DNA from: Pseudomonas anuradhapurensis
Lineage (GTDB): Bacteria; Pseudomonadota; Gammaproteobacteria; Pseudomonadales; Pseudomonadaceae
Assembly (NCBI RefSeq): GCF_014269225.2
Contig: NZ_CP077097.1
Span: forward strand, 3,545,001-3,609,000
DNA: 64,000 bases
Direction of reading: 5' to 3'
Made by a program: the position numbers and the translations under genes. The notes beneath the pieces are model-generated. The model searched no databases. It was not told where the DNA came from and saw only the letters and a list, made by a program, of their open reading frames with translations. Positions 29,921 through 40,693 of this stretch are shown here, piece by piece; position 1 is the stretch's first letter; each line of letters opens with the position of its first letter.

Positions 29921-29944
29921 ACGTATGGGCAGGGGGAGAAATTA
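29921..29944 (-). promoter_or_regulatory. PvdS-dependent promoter (IS box) of pvdL
   Basis: On the minus strand CGCTAATT with TAATT at 29944-29940, 16 bases, CGT at 29923-29921. It ends 92 bases before the pvdL start. Confidence 0.8.
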
Positions 29945-29961
29945 GCGGGGTCTGGCTTGGC

Positions 29962-30218
29962 AGGTGTGGCGCCTGGGAGATCGCGCGCCGCCCGCGCGGC
30001 GCATCGCGAGCTGCGCTCGCTCCTACGTTGGTTTCGGGCCAATTATTCCTGTGGGATTTGCGCGCGTACGCCTTGGCGCCCGACGGGATATCGCGTCGTA
30101 CACACCAGGCGGTCGCGCGCGCCTGTCACAAGCGTTACTGGCCCGAAACAAACGTAGGAGCGAGCGCAGCTCGCGATGCGCCGCGCGGGCGGCGCGCGAT
30201 CTCCCAGGCGCCACACCT
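29962..30218. repeat. Large inverted repeat (80-base arms) in the pvdL-pvdS divergent gap
   Basis: The arms 29962-30041 and 30139-30218 are inverted copies over 80 bases with one mismatch that I can see (TTGG versus TTTG near the inner end). The loop is 97 bases. Each arm contains CATCGCGAGCTGCGCTCGC and CTCCTACG, similar to P. putida REP units. The pair sits between the pvdL IS box and the pvdS Fur box, upstream of both genes. Confidence 0.88.
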
Positions 30219-30269
30219 CCCAAGGCATGCCTCCCCGAAACCAGAACTAGGTAGTAATAATTACATTTC

Positions 30270-30302
30270 TCATTTGACAATCATTATCACTATGAATAGG
30301 TT
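30270..30302 (+). promoter_or_regulatory. Fur box overlapping the pvdS promoter
   Basis: The 19 bases at 30270-30288 match 13 of 19 positions of GATAATGATAATCATTATC, with the right half perfect (AATCATTATC). The box overlaps a sigma-70 type promoter: TTGACA at 30274-30279, 17 bases, TAGGTT at 30297-30302. Iron-loaded Fur would block it. Confidence 0.8.
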
Positions 30303-30369
30303 GTCGCACGTCATAGGAAGCTTCCCACAGCTGGAAGCCTCCTTTCCCCTCTGTGACAAGGTGATTTCC

Positions 30370-30900
30370 ATGGCGGAACAACTATCCACAAGTAAGTGCG
30401 ATTCACCATTACTGCAGGCCTTCGTCGACAATCGCAGCATCCTGGTCAAGATTGCCGCACGCATCACCGGCTGCCGGTCGCGCGCCGAAGATGTGGTGCA
30501 GGATGCCTTTTTCCGGCTCAGCGCGGCCCCGCAGATCACCTCGTCGTTCAAGGCGCAGCTGAGCTACCTGTTCCAGATCGTGCGCAACCTGGCCATCGAC
30601 CACTACCGCAAGCAGGCGATGGAGTTGAAGTACTCCGGCAGCGAGGAGGAAGGCCTGAATGTGGTGGTGCAGAATGCCTCGCCCGAGGCCACCCACATCA
30701 ACCTGGCCGCGCTGGATGACATTGCCGAGGCGTTGAACCAGCTGCCGCAGCGCACCCGCTATGCGTTCGAGATGTACCGCCTGCACGGGGTACCGCAAAA
30801 GGACATTGCCAAGGAACTGGGGGTGTCGCCGACGCTGGTCAACTTCATGATCCGCGATGCACTGGTACATTGCCGCAAGACCGCCAACCGACAAGCCTGA
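30370..30900 (+). CDS. pvdS: PvdS/PfrI, extracytoplasmic-function sigma factor for iron starvation
   Basis: 176 residues from the ATG at 30370, which has AAGGTG 8 bases upstream and begins MAEQLSTSKCDSPLLQAF like PvdS. An ATG at 30292 would lie within the promoter and is rejected. Region 2 (ARITGCRSRAEDVVQDAFFRL, QIVRNLAIDHYRKQAME) and region 4 (RTRYAFEMYRLHGVPQKDIAKELGVSP) are clear. PvdS directs RNA polymerase to IS boxes; seven such boxes lie in this window. In P. putida the same protein is called PfrI. It is repressed by Fur and is normally held by the FpvR anti-sigma factor, which is not in this window. Confidence 0.95.
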   Translation: MAEQLSTSKCDSPLLQAFVDNRSILVKIAARITGCRSRAEDVVQDAFFRLSAAPQITSSFKAQLSYLFQIVRNLAIDHYRKQAMELKYSGSEEEGLNVVVQNASPEATHINLAALDDIAEALNQLPQRTRYAFEMYRLHGVPQKDIAKELGVSPTLVNFMIRDALVHCRKTANRQA

Positions 30901-30916
30901 ACAAGTCTAGACAGCC

Positions 30917-30933
30917 GGGGGCGCTGCGCCCCC
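30917..30933 (+). terminator. GC hairpin after pvdS
   Basis: GGGGGCG, CTG loop, CGCCCCC, 17 bases after the pvdS stop. There is no T-run. Confidence 0.5.
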
Positions 30934-30938
30934 CCCTA

Positions 30939-31019
30939 TCGCAGGCAAGCCAGGTTCCTACAGTAACTGCGCACGGCTCAAGCGCGACGTAGCCAATGTA
31001 GGAGCCAGCTTGCCGGCGA
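30939..31019. repeat. Inverted REP pair between pvdS and the acyltransferase gene
   Basis: TCGCAGGCAAGCCAGGTTCC at 30939-30958 (continuing to 30962) is repeated inverted and imperfectly at 30997-31019, between convergent genes. Confidence 0.65.
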
Positions 31020-31054
31020 TGAGGCCATGAGTGCCCACGAACCAACCCGCGACT

Positions 31055-32068
31055 TCAGACCAGCTGGCAGCGCTCGAAAAACCGCTCCCGCCCCAGAATC
31101 ATCAGCGCCGCCCGTTTGTGCGGGAAGTCGAACTCCTTGTCGCAGTGGAAGCACTGGTCGTGCAGGTATCCGATCATCTTGCCGTTGTCGGCACGCGGCT
31201 CGGCCACCACCCGCTGGGTACGCGGGTCGTCGAGGAACAGGTAGTGCACCAATGCCGATAGCCAGCTGGCCACCTTGTGCGGCCCGCGATGGCGCTCCTC
31301 CCCCACCAGCATGTGGATGCCGCGATCGTAGTCATCGACCGGGTAGAACGGCGCAATGCGGTCTTCCTTGGCCCAATAGGCTTCAAAGTAGGCAAACGGC
31401 TCGTCGTCGAAACAGCCGATCAAGGTCAGGGTATGCGGGTCGGCCTGGAGTTTGCCGAGGTACTCGCGGTGCTGCGCCAGCGTGCCACCCTCCTGCCAGA
31501 ACGCCTCCACGCGCGGGTTGTTCTGCCAGCGGTTGAAACGCTCCAGGTCCGCCTCGACCTCCAGGGTGCGCAGCGACACCCAACTGCCCAGGCGCGCATC
31601 GAAACGCCGGTACACCTCGCCGCGGGGCTTGGGCGCGCGGCGCGGGTGGCGCTTGCCGTTGCTGAGCTGCATCTGCTGGGGGTACGCCACACGGCCCGAC
31701 TCGCCCAGCCAGGGCTGTGGCAACTGCCAGAACAGCGCGCGCTCGCACAGGTACTGGCCTGGTTGCTCGGTAGCCAGCAGCAGGCCGCTGAGCAATGCCT
31801 GCGTGGGCACCTCTGGCAGGTGCCAGGCCAGGCGCTGGCGAGCGCTGTCGCGGGACAATAACCAATAGCAGGCAGCCCATAACGCCTGCTCGCGGCGCTG
31901 CGGGCAGATGCGTTCGGGATAAAGCTGCAAGGTTGCGCCTGCCTCCAGGCGCACGCGGAGCAACGGGCGGCCGTCGAGGGACAGGCTCAACCAGTTGCTC
32001 CCCTCCTCGGCACTGAGGCTGCGCCAGCGCGGCGCGGATTGGGGCTGCGAAGCGGCATCGAACGGCAT
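31055..32068 (-). CDS. IucB/RhbD-type siderophore N-acyltransferase (GNAT)
   Basis: 337 residues. The C-terminal 180 form the AlcB/IucB/RhbD acetyltransferase domain: FNRWQNNPRVEAFWQEGG, FDDEPFAYFEAYW, the central VGEERHRGPHKVASWLSALVHY acyl-CoA-binding segment, and VAEPRADNGKMIGYLHD. These enzymes acylate hydroxylated amines such as N-hydroxylysine or N-hydroxyornithine. A perfect IS box precedes it, so it belongs to the PvdS regulon. The closest known role is N5-hydroxyornithine acetylation in type II P. aeruginosa (PvdYII); formylation is normally done by PvdF, a different family. Whether this strain's pyoverdine has acetyl-hydroxyornithine cannot be told from the window. Confidence 0.88.
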   Translation of the reverse strand: MPFDAASQPQSAPRWRSLSAEEGSNWLSLSLDGRPLLRVRLEAGATLQLYPERICPQRREQALWAACYWLLSRDSARQRLAWHLPEVPTQALLSGLLLATEQPGQYLCERALFWQLPQPWLGESGRVAYPQQMQLSNGKRHPRRAPKPRGEVYRRFDARLGSWVSLRTLEVEADLERFNRWQNNPRVEAFWQEGGTLAQHREYLGKLQADPHTLTLIGCFDDEPFAYFEAYWAKEDRIAPFYPVDDYDRGIHMLVGEERHRGPHKVASWLSALVHYLFLDDPRTQRVVAEPRADNGKMIGYLHDQCFHCDKEFDFPHKRAALMILGRERFFERCQLV

Positions 32069-32111
32069 GGGCTTGGCTCACGGCAATGAAGAAAAAGGCT
32101 CACTGCTGAAA

Positions 32112-32135
32112 ACGTTGCCAGCTGGCGGGAATTTA
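32112..32135 (-). promoter_or_regulatory. IS box of the siderophore acyltransferase, overlapping the stop of the preceding gene
   Basis: On the minus strand GACTAAAT with TAAAT at 32135-32131, 16 bases, CGT at 32114-32112, 44 bases before the start. The TAA of TAAAT is also the stop codon of the upstream solute-binding protein gene. Confidence 0.85.
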
Positions 32136-32942
32136 GTCGCGCGTGGGGACCAACGTGATGCGGTAGGGCTCGAAGATCCGCGCCAGTTCGCCGCTGTCGC
32201 GCAGGCCACGCAGCAGCGTCGCGAACGACTGCTCGCCGATCGGTGCGCCAGGGCGCAGCAAGGCATAGTGGTGGTAGACCTGGTCAATCCGCTGCGAAGA
32301 CACCAGCTGCTCGCGGCTGGCCGGGTTGCGCGCGAGGAAATCGCTGAGGTAGGACCGCGTGACCAGGGCAATGTCGGCACGCCCGGCCTGCACCATCAAC
32401 AGGTTGCTGTCATGCGAATAGGTCAGGGTCGCGTTGTAGGTCTTGCGCAGGTAGTCCGGGTCCGGGTTGAAGCCGGCGAACGCATAGTGATAGCCGTTGA
32501 ACAGCGCCAGGCGCTTGCCGCGCAGGTCGTCGAAGTAATGCTGATCACGGCCATTGGCCTGGCGGGCGACGAATACTTCGGCATCTTCCAGGCCCATGTC
32601 CACGGTCTGGTGGGCAATCTGCTGCCAACCCCATTGCGGATTCTCGAAAATGGCCATGTCGGTACGGCCTTGCTGGAAATCACCGAAACGCCGCTGGATC
32701 GATGTGGGCACCAGGACAAAACGGTATTGCTGCTGCACGCGGTTCAGCGCATCGACCAGCTGTGGCAGCAGCCCCGTGTCGGCGCCCTGCTCGGGGCGCA
32801 CCGTGTATGGCGGGAAGTGTGCCGCGCCGACCTTGACCTCGATGGCGTCAGCTGCCCGGGCAGGCGCCGCCAGCCAGAACACGGCCAGCAGTATCAGTGT
32901 GGAAAAGGCCTTGAGGCCGGGCGTTGGAATCAAGACGGACAC
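32133..32942 (-). CDS. Periplasmic solute-binding protein, family 3 (amino-acid type)
   Basis: 269 residues if started at the GTG at 32942; a stop lies directly upstream in frame. A TTG at 32933 is another possible start. A signal peptide is clear (hydrophobic stretch ending APARAADA). The mature part has the SBP_bac_3 pattern: VGAAHFPPYTV, GLLPQLVDALNR, GRTDMAIFENP, LRGKRLALFNGY and QAGRADIALVTRSYL. No ABC permease or ATPase gene is near, so it may serve a distant transporter or sense a ligand. Its stop codon overlaps the IS box of the next gene. Confidence 0.83.
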   Translation of the reverse strand: MSVLIPTPGLKAFSTLILLAVFWLAAPARAADAIEVKVGAAHFPPYTVRPEQGADTGLLPQLVDALNRVQQQYRFVLVPTSIQRRFGDFQQGRTDMAIFENPQWGWQQIAHQTVDMGLEDAEVFVARQANGRDQHYFDDLRGKRLALFNGYHYAFAGFNPDPDYLRKTYNATLTYSHDSNLLMVQAGRADIALVTRSYLSDFLARNPASREQLVSSQRIDQVYHHYALLRPGAPIGEQSFATLLRGLRDSGELARIFEPYRITLVPTRD

Positions 32943-33104
32943 TCATACGGTTCATGCCTGGGTACGCCTAAGCTAGGCGTTTTCCCGCTTGGACACAACT
33001 GCCAGTTGCGCTGTCCTTGCGCCAAACCCGGGGGCAAATTGCCAGGGGGTGCCGGATGCCCCGAGTTTGGCTACGCTCTAGCAGGATCTGCAAGGGAGCC
33101 TGGT

Positions 33105-33656
33105 ATGGGCCAGTGGTTGGTGATCGACCTGGAAGCCACCACCGATGTGGGTGGGTGGCCGGTCACAGAGATGGAAGTCATTGAAATCGGCGCAAGCCTG
33201 GTTACCCGCGAAGGCCGCGAAGTCGACCACTTCCAGCGCTTCGTGAAACCCCGTCGGCGGCCACAGCTCACCCCGTTCTGCCGCGAACTGACCCACATCA
33301 GCCAGGCCAGCGTGGACAGTGCCGCCCCCTTCCAAGAGGTGTGGGCAAGTTTCGAGCGCTGGCTCGGGCACCACCGTGGGCAGCTTCAGGCCTGGGTCAG
33401 CTGGGGCGACTACGACCGCCAGCAGTTGCACCAGGAATGGCAGCAGCACGGGCTGGACAGCCTGCTGCGGACCCTGCCGCACATCAACCTCAAGCAACGC
33501 TTCGCCAAGGCCCGCCACCTGCAACGCCCAACCGGCCTGAACGGTGCCCTGCAACTGGCCGGCATGCACTTTTGCGGGCAGCAGCACCGGGCCTTGGAAG
33601 ATGCGCGCAATACCGCACGGCTGCTGCCCTTGACCCTGCCTGCCAATGGCGCCTGA
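33105..33656 (+). CDS. DEDDh 3'-5' exonuclease (ERI-1/KapD-like)
   Basis: 183 residues from the ATG at 33105 (MGQWLVIDLEATT). The active site follows the DEDDh scheme: Asp8 and Glu10 in VIDLEATT, a central aspartate in WVSWGDYDRQQL, and His and Asp in HRALEDARNTARL. The spacing and the ELTHISQ motif are like the ERI-1/3'hExo branch, which trims structured RNA 3' ends; some relatives act on DNA. The longer open frame upstream crosses the divergent solute-binding gene and is not used. It is probably monocistronic, as ppnP has its own ribosome site 72 bases later. Confidence 0.86.
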   Translation: MGQWLVIDLEATTDVGGWPVTEMEVIEIGASLVTREGREVDHFQRFVKPRRRPQLTPFCRELTHISQASVDSAAPFQEVWASFERWLGHHRGQLQAWVSWGDYDRQQLHQEWQQHGLDSLLRTLPHINLKQRFAKARHLQRPTGLNGALQLAGMHFCGQQHRALEDARNTARLLPLTLPANGA

Positions 33657-33728
33657 AAGCAGATGACGGGGCTGGTGGGCTTGGGCATACTGGCCAGCCC
33701 TTTTCCATCCCCTTTTCAGGAGTCGCCC

Positions 33729-34013
33729 ATGTTCAAGGTCAACGAGTACTTCAACGGCACCGTCAAGTCGATCGCCTTCGCTGGCGAAGAAGGCCCGGCC
33801 ACTGTCGGTGTGATGGCCCCGGGCGAATACGAGTTCGGTACCGCCAAGCGCGAGATCATGCACGTGGTGTCGGGTGCGCTGACCGTGAAACTGCCGGGTA
33901 GCGACAACTGGGAAACCTTCAACGCCGGCGACAAATTCAACGTGCCGGCCGACAGCAAATTCCAGCTGCAGGTGAAGGTGGATACCGCCTACCTGTGCGA
34001 GTACCGCGACTAA
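33729..34013 (+). CDS. ppnP: PpnP, pyrimidine/purine nucleoside phosphorylase (UPF0345)
   Basis: 94 residues, the usual length for the family, with AGGAG 7 bases before the ATG. It is a single small cupin: the start [32 protein letters not shown] and [13 protein letters not shown] are family signatures. PpnP of E. coli splits several nucleosides with phosphate. The protein is cytoplasmic and has no partner gene here. Confidence 0.93.
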   Translation: MFKVNEYFNGTVKSIAFAGEEGPATVGVMAPGEYEFGTAKREIMHVVSGALTVKLPGSDNWETFNAGDKFNVPADSKFQLQVKVDTAYLCEYRD

Positions 34014-34027
34014 GCGCCAGCCTGCTC

Positions 34028-34061
34028 CGGCATCTTCGCGGGCTTGCCCGCGAAGATGCCG
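34028..34061. terminator. Two-way hairpin after ppnP
   Basis: CGGCATCTTCGCGGG, CTTG loop, CCCGCGAAGATGCCG: a perfect 15-bp stem between convergent ppnP and the hydrolase. It is also a REP-like unit. Confidence 0.75.
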
Positions 34062-34064
34062 GCG

Positions 34065-34757
34065 CTATCGCGACAGGAACGCTGCAACCTTTTCGGCCGC
34101 CGTCTGCAAATGCTGCTCATGGCTGAAGCCCGAGGCCTTCAACGGCTTCAGGTCATGGTCCCCTGCCACTAGCCAGCTCACCTCGATGGCCGGCGACAGC
34201 ACATAACCTGCCACCGTCTCGCGGTTGCCCAATGCATCCCGCTCACCCTGCACGATCAACGTCGGCGTCTGCAGTTCGGCCAGGTGCTCGACCCGCGGCT
34301 TTTCCGGCTTGCCCACCGCATGGAACGGGTAACCCAGGCACACCAGCGCATCCACCTCCAACGCGTCGGCCACCAGGCTGGCCATGCGCCCGCCCATGGA
34401 CTTGCCGCCCACGGCCAACCGGCCCGTGACCAAAGGTCGCACCTGCCGGTACACCTCGCGCCAGCACTCGAGTAACACCTTCTGCGGGTTCGGCGGCCGC
34501 TTGCCACCCCCTGCCCTGCGTTCGGCCATGTACGGGAACTCGAAGCGCACCACCGCCACCCCAAGTGCCGCGAGCCTTTGCGCCATTTCCTCCATGAACC
34601 CGCTGTCCATCGGTGCACCTGCGCCGTGAGCCAGGATCAGGCAGCCCTTGTAGCCGCCGTTGCCTTGCACCTGCGGAGGATCGCAGCGCAAGCCTGGGAC
34701 ATTTCCGGCCTTCGCCCATTGATCCCCGTCAATACCGGCACTTTGCCCATTAATCAT
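34065..34757 (-). CDS. Alpha/beta hydrolase of the KANL3/Tex30 type
   Basis: 230 residues from the ATG at 34757, which has GAGG upstream; a longer reading to 34817 would overlap ccoN. Motifs are the first strand [14 protein letters not shown], the nucleophile elbow [11 protein letters not shown], the acidic residue in QGERDALG and the histidine in VAGDHDLKP. Family members are small hydrolases of unknown substrate. The first 20 codons overlap the Anr box of ccoN, so binding of Anr could also affect this gene. A shorter start inside the gene would avoid the overlap and cannot be excluded. Confidence 0.82.
   Translation of the reverse strand: MINGQSAGIDGDQWAKAGNVPGLRCDPPQVQGNGGYKGCLILAHGAGAPMDSGFMEEMAQRLAALGVAVVRFEFPYMAERRAGGGKRPPNPQKVLLECWREVYRQVRPLVTGRLAVGGKSMGGRMASLVADALEVDALVCLGYPFHAVGKPEKPRVEHLAELQTPTLIVQGERDALGNRETVAGYVLSPAIEVSWLVAGDHDLKPLKASGFSHEQHLQTAAEKVAAFLSR
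34719..34732 (+). promoter_or_regulatory. Anr box of ccoNOQP-1
   Basis: TTGATCCCCGTCAA, one base off the TTGAT-N4-ATCAA consensus, centred 82 bases before the ccoN-1 start. In P. putida the cbb3-1 oxidase is known to be Anr-dependent. The box lies within the 5' codons of the divergent hydrolase gene. Confidence 0.85.
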
Positions 34758-34807
34758 GCTTGCCTCGCTGTAAAGCCTGCCAAATAACCGTGGATGGGAA
34801 CCCATAC

Positions 34808-36232
<1,425 letters not shown>

Positions 36233-36245
36233 GGAGACCTGCCTG

Positions 36246-36854
36246 ATGAAACATGAAGTCATCGAGAAAAACGTCGGCCTGCTGGCCCTGCTGATGGTGT
36301 TCGCCGTCAGCATCGGCGGCCTGACCCAGATCGTCCCGCTGTTCTTCCAGGACGTCACCAACAAGCCGGTGGAAGGCATGAAGCCCTACACCGCGCTGCA
36401 GCTGGAAGGCCGCGACATCTACATCCGTGAGGGCTGCGTGGGCTGCCACTCGCAGATGATCCGCCCGTTCCGCGCCGAAACCGAGCGCTACGGCCACTAC
36501 TCGGTGGCCGGTGAAAGCGTGTGGGACCACCCGTTCCTGTGGGGCTCCAAGCGTACCGGGCCGGACCTGGCGCGGGTCGGTGGCCGCTATTCGGATGACT
36601 GGCACCGCGCGCACCTGTACAACCCGCGCAACGTGGTGCCGGAGTCGAAGATGCCGTCGTATCCGTGGCTGGTGGCGCAACCGGTCGACAACAGCCACAC
36701 CGACACCAAGATGCGCACCCTGCGCACCCTTGGCGTGCCGTACAGCGACGACGACATCGCCGGGGCCCGCGACGCGGTCAAGGGCAAGACCGAGATGGAT
36801 GCCCTGGTCGCCTACCTGCAGGTGCTCGGCACCGCGATCAAGAACAAGAGGTGA
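36246..36854 (+). CDS. ccoO: CcoO-1, mono-haem cytochrome c subunit
   Basis: 202 residues from the ATG at 36246, 13 bases after ccoN-1. One N-terminal membrane anchor (about residues 12-32) precedes a periplasmic cytochrome c domain with the haem site CVGCH in [17 protein letters not shown] and a likely methionine ligand in SKMPSYPWL. It passes electrons from CcoP to CcoN. Its sequence is nearly identical to the second copy in the haem region; the loop at [13 protein letters not shown] is the main difference. Confidence 0.95.
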   Translation: MKHEVIEKNVGLLALLMVFAVSIGGLTQIVPLFFQDVTNKPVEGMKPYTALQLEGRDIYIREGCVGCHSQMIRPFRAETERYGHYSVAGESVWDHPFLWGSKRTGPDLARVGGRYSDDWHRAHLYNPRNVVPESKMPSYPWLVAQPVDNSHTDTKMRTLRTLGVPYSDDDIAGARDAVKGKTEMDALVAYLQVLGTAIKNKR

Positions 36855-36859
36855 GTGCG

Positions 36860-37051
36860 ATGGTAATGGACATCGGCATGATCCGCGGCCTCGGCACCCT
36901 GGTGGTGATGATTGCCTTCATCGGCCTCACCCTGTGGGTATTCAACCGCCGCCGCGACCGTGATTTCGCCGAAGCGCGGCTGCTGCCCTTCGTCGACGAC
37001 CGCCTGCCCGCCGCCGGGCAGGAACCTGCTGTAAGGAGCAATGGGCAATGA
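36860..37051 (+). CDS. ccoQ: CcoQ-1, small cbb3 oxidase subunit
   Basis: 63 residues ([18 protein letters not shown]...), one membrane helix, then a charged tail with [15 protein letters not shown] typical of CcoQ/FixQ. A start at MDIGM, two codons later, is also possible. It stabilises the oxidase complex. It overlaps ccoP-1 by 4 bases. Confidence 0.9.
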   Translation: MVMDIGMIRGLGTLVVMIAFIGLTLWVFNRRRDRDFAEARLLPFVDDRLPAAGQEPAVRSNGQ

Positions 37052-37989
37052 CCACCTTCTGGAGTACCTACATCAGCGTGCTGACCATCGGCAGCCTGAT
37101 CGGCCTGACCTGGCTGCTGCTCGGCACCCGCAAGGGGCAGAGCAACAGCACCACCGACCAGACCATGGGCCACAGCTTCGACGGCATCGAGGAGTACGAC
37201 AACCCACTGCCCAAGTGGTGGTTCTGGCTGTTCGTCGGCACCCTGGTGTTCTCGGTCGGCTACCTGATCCTCTACCCAGGCCTGGGCAACTGGAAGGGCA
37301 TCCTGCCGGGTTATGAAAATGGCTGGACCGGGGCCAATGAATGGCAGAAGGAAATGGCCAAGGCCGACGCCAAGTTCGGCCCGATCTTCGCCAAGTACGC
37401 GGCCATGCCGGTGGAAGAAGTCGCCAAGGACCCCCAGGCACTGAAGATGGGCAGCCGCCTGTTCGCCTCCAACTGCTCGGTATGCCACGGCTCCGACGCC
37501 AAGGGTGCCTACGGCTTCCCCAACCTCACCGACAACGACTGGCGCTGGGGCGGCGACGCGGAAACCATCAAGGCTACGATCATGAACGGCCGCCACGGCG
37601 TGATGCCGGCCTGGGCCGAAGTGATCGGCGAGCAGGGCGTGGCGGATGTGGCGGCGTTCGTGCTGACCGACCTCGGCCACCGCAGCCTGCCGGAAGGGGC
37701 CAAGGCCGACACCGCCAAGGGCAAGGCCATCTTCGCCGCCAATTGCGTGGCTTGCCACGGGCCTGAAGGCCAGGGTACCCCGGCCATGGGCGCGCCAAAC
37801 CTGACCCACCCGCAGGCGTTCATCTATGGTTCGAGCTTTGCCCAGTTGCAGCAGACCATTCGTTATGGTCGCCAGGGTCAGATGCCGGCGCAGGCTGAGA
37901 TCCAGGGCAACGACAAGGTGCACCTGCTGGCGGCTTATGTGTATAGCCTGTCGCAGGATGGTGCTGCTGAAACCGTGACTGCCAAGTAA
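37048..37989 (+). CDS. ccoP: CcoP-1, di-haem cytochrome c subunit
   Basis: 313 residues. Two N-terminal membrane helices (starting [14 protein letters not shown], and [19 protein letters not shown]) are followed by two cytochrome c domains with haem sites CSVCHG and CVACHG. Electrons enter here from soluble cytochrome c or the bc1 complex. It is the last gene of the first operon; a REP pair follows. Compared with CcoP-2 it lacks 13 residues just after the membrane part. Confidence 0.95.
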   Translation: MTTFWSTYISVLTIGSLIGLTWLLLGTRKGQSNSTTDQTMGHSFDGIEEYDNPLPKWWFWLFVGTLVFSVGYLILYPGLGNWKGILPGYENGWTGANEWQKEMAKADAKFGPIFAKYAAMPVEEVAKDPQALKMGSRLFASNCSVCHGSDAKGAYGFPNLTDNDWRWGGDAETIKATIMNGRHGVMPAWAEVIGEQGVADVAAFVLTDLGHRSLPEGAKADTAKGKAIFAANCVACHGPEGQGTPAMGAPNLTHPQAFIYGSSFAQLQQTIRYGRQGQMPAQAEIQGNDKVHLLAAYVYSLSQDGAAETVTAK

Positions 37990-38445
37990 TACCCCTGGGG
38001 CCGCTTTGCGGCCCTATCGCGACACAAGGCCGCTCCTGCAGGAGACTGCGCTCCCCTGCAGGAGCGGCCTTGTGTCGCGACGGGCTGCAAAGCAGCCCCA
38101 TTCCCACCTTGTCCCCGCACTACCCCTCCCTTGCACCCCCTCCGAACAGAACTAAGCTTGTTGCCTCAGTGGGCTTCGCTGCGAAAGCACCGGAGCAGAC
38201 GCGGCGCATGGCCTGTCGCCGTCCCGACAAAAGCCTGACCGATCGATCAGAAAAATATGAAAAACGGTACACATTACAAATATTTATTTGTGTACAATCG
38301 ATCAGGCCCGATTACTGCGGGACATCAGTTGACGGGCTCGGGCACGGGTCGGCGTACCAAAGTTGCGTTGCGGTAACCCCGGTGGTTATCAATACTGGCG
38401 CCGATTTTCGACCAACAAGAACATCAAAACCGTGGAACCTTAGCA
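37990..38445. other. 456-base gap between the two cco operons
   Basis: No gene is seen. It holds a REP pair, then an AT-rich stretch (about 38240-38300) with an inverted repeat GTACACA (38267-38273) / TGTGTAC (38289-38295) and two CGATCAG copies. This is the likely promoter region of ccoNOQP-2. No TTGAT-N4-ATCAA site is present, in line with the second cbb3 operon not depending on Anr in the same way. Confidence 0.6.
38017..38080. repeat. Inverted REP pair after ccoP-1
   Basis: Perfect 26-base arms at 38017-38042 and 38055-38080 of the CGCGACACAAGGCCGCTCC unit, with a 12-base loop and outer GC-rich arms. Confidence 0.85.
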
Positions 38446-39887
<1,442 letters not shown>

Positions 39888-39888
<1 letters not shown>

Positions 39889-40496
39889 TGAAGCATGAAG
39901 CCGTCGAGAAGAACATAGGCCTGCTGGCCTTCTTCATGGTCATCGCCGTCAGTATCGGTGGCCTGACCCAGATCGTCCCGCTGTTTTTCCAGGACGTCAC
40001 CAACAAACCCGTGGAAGGCATGAAGCCGCGCACCGCGCTGGAGCTTGAAGGCCGCGACATCTACATCCGCGAAGGCTGCGTGGGTTGCCACTCGCAGATG
40101 ATCCGCCCGTTCCGCGCCGAAACCGAGCGCTACGGCCACTACTCGGTGGCCGGCGAGAGCGTCTGGGACCACCCGTTCCTGTGGGGTTCCAAGCGTACCG
40201 GGCCGGACCTGGCGCGGGTCGGTGGCCGCTACTCGGATGACTGGCACCGCGCGCACCTGTACAACCCGCGCAACGTGGTACCGGAATCGAAGATGCCGTC
40301 CTACCCGTGGCTGGTCGAGCACAAGCTCGATGGCAAGGACACCGCGAAGAAGATGGAAGTGCTGCGCACCCTCGGCGTGCCGTACACCGACGCCGACATC
40401 GCCGGGGCCCGCGACGCGGTCAAGGGCAAGACCGAAATGGACGCCATCGTCGCGTACCTGCAAGGTCTTGGCACCATCATCAAGAGCAAACGGTGA
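39888..40496 (+). CDS. ccoO: CcoO-2, mono-haem cytochrome c subunit
   Basis: 202 residues, membrane anchor then a cytochrome c domain with CVGCH. It is translationally coupled to ccoN-2. It is almost identical to CcoO-1 through the haem domain; the differing stretch is [12 protein letters not shown]. Confidence 0.95.
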
Positions 40497-40501
40497 GGCT
40501 G

Positions 40502-40693
40502 ATGGATATCGGGATGATTCGCGGCCTGGGCACCGTCGTGGTGATGGTGGCGTTCGTGGGCCTGGCACTGTGGGTGTTCAGCCCACGGCGGATAAAGGAC
40601 TTCGACGAAGCGACCCAACTGCCCTTCGCGGATGACCCCGAGGCCAGCCGGCACGTCGAGCAAGCAAAAGCTTCTGGGAGCAAACAACAATGA
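40502..40693 (+). CDS. ccoQ: CcoQ-2, small cbb3 oxidase subunit
   Basis: 63 residues ([16 protein letters not shown]...), one membrane helix and a tail [15 protein letters not shown]. It starts 5 bases after ccoO-2 and overlaps ccoP-2 by 4 bases. Confidence 0.9.
   Translation: MDIGMIRGLGTVVVMVAFVGLALWVFSPRRIKDFDEATQLPFADDPEASRHVEQAKASGSKQQ

Noticed and set aside
29830..30042. N-terminal extension of PvdL
   Set aside because: The frame is open but Arg/Ala-rich REP sequence, and it contains the IS promoter. The acyl-ligase domain begins at 29829.
30292..30900. A longer PvdS starting at the ATG at 30292
   Set aside because: That ATG lies between the -35 and -10 boxes, before the likely transcript start, and the family start MAEQLST is at 30370 with a good ribosome site.
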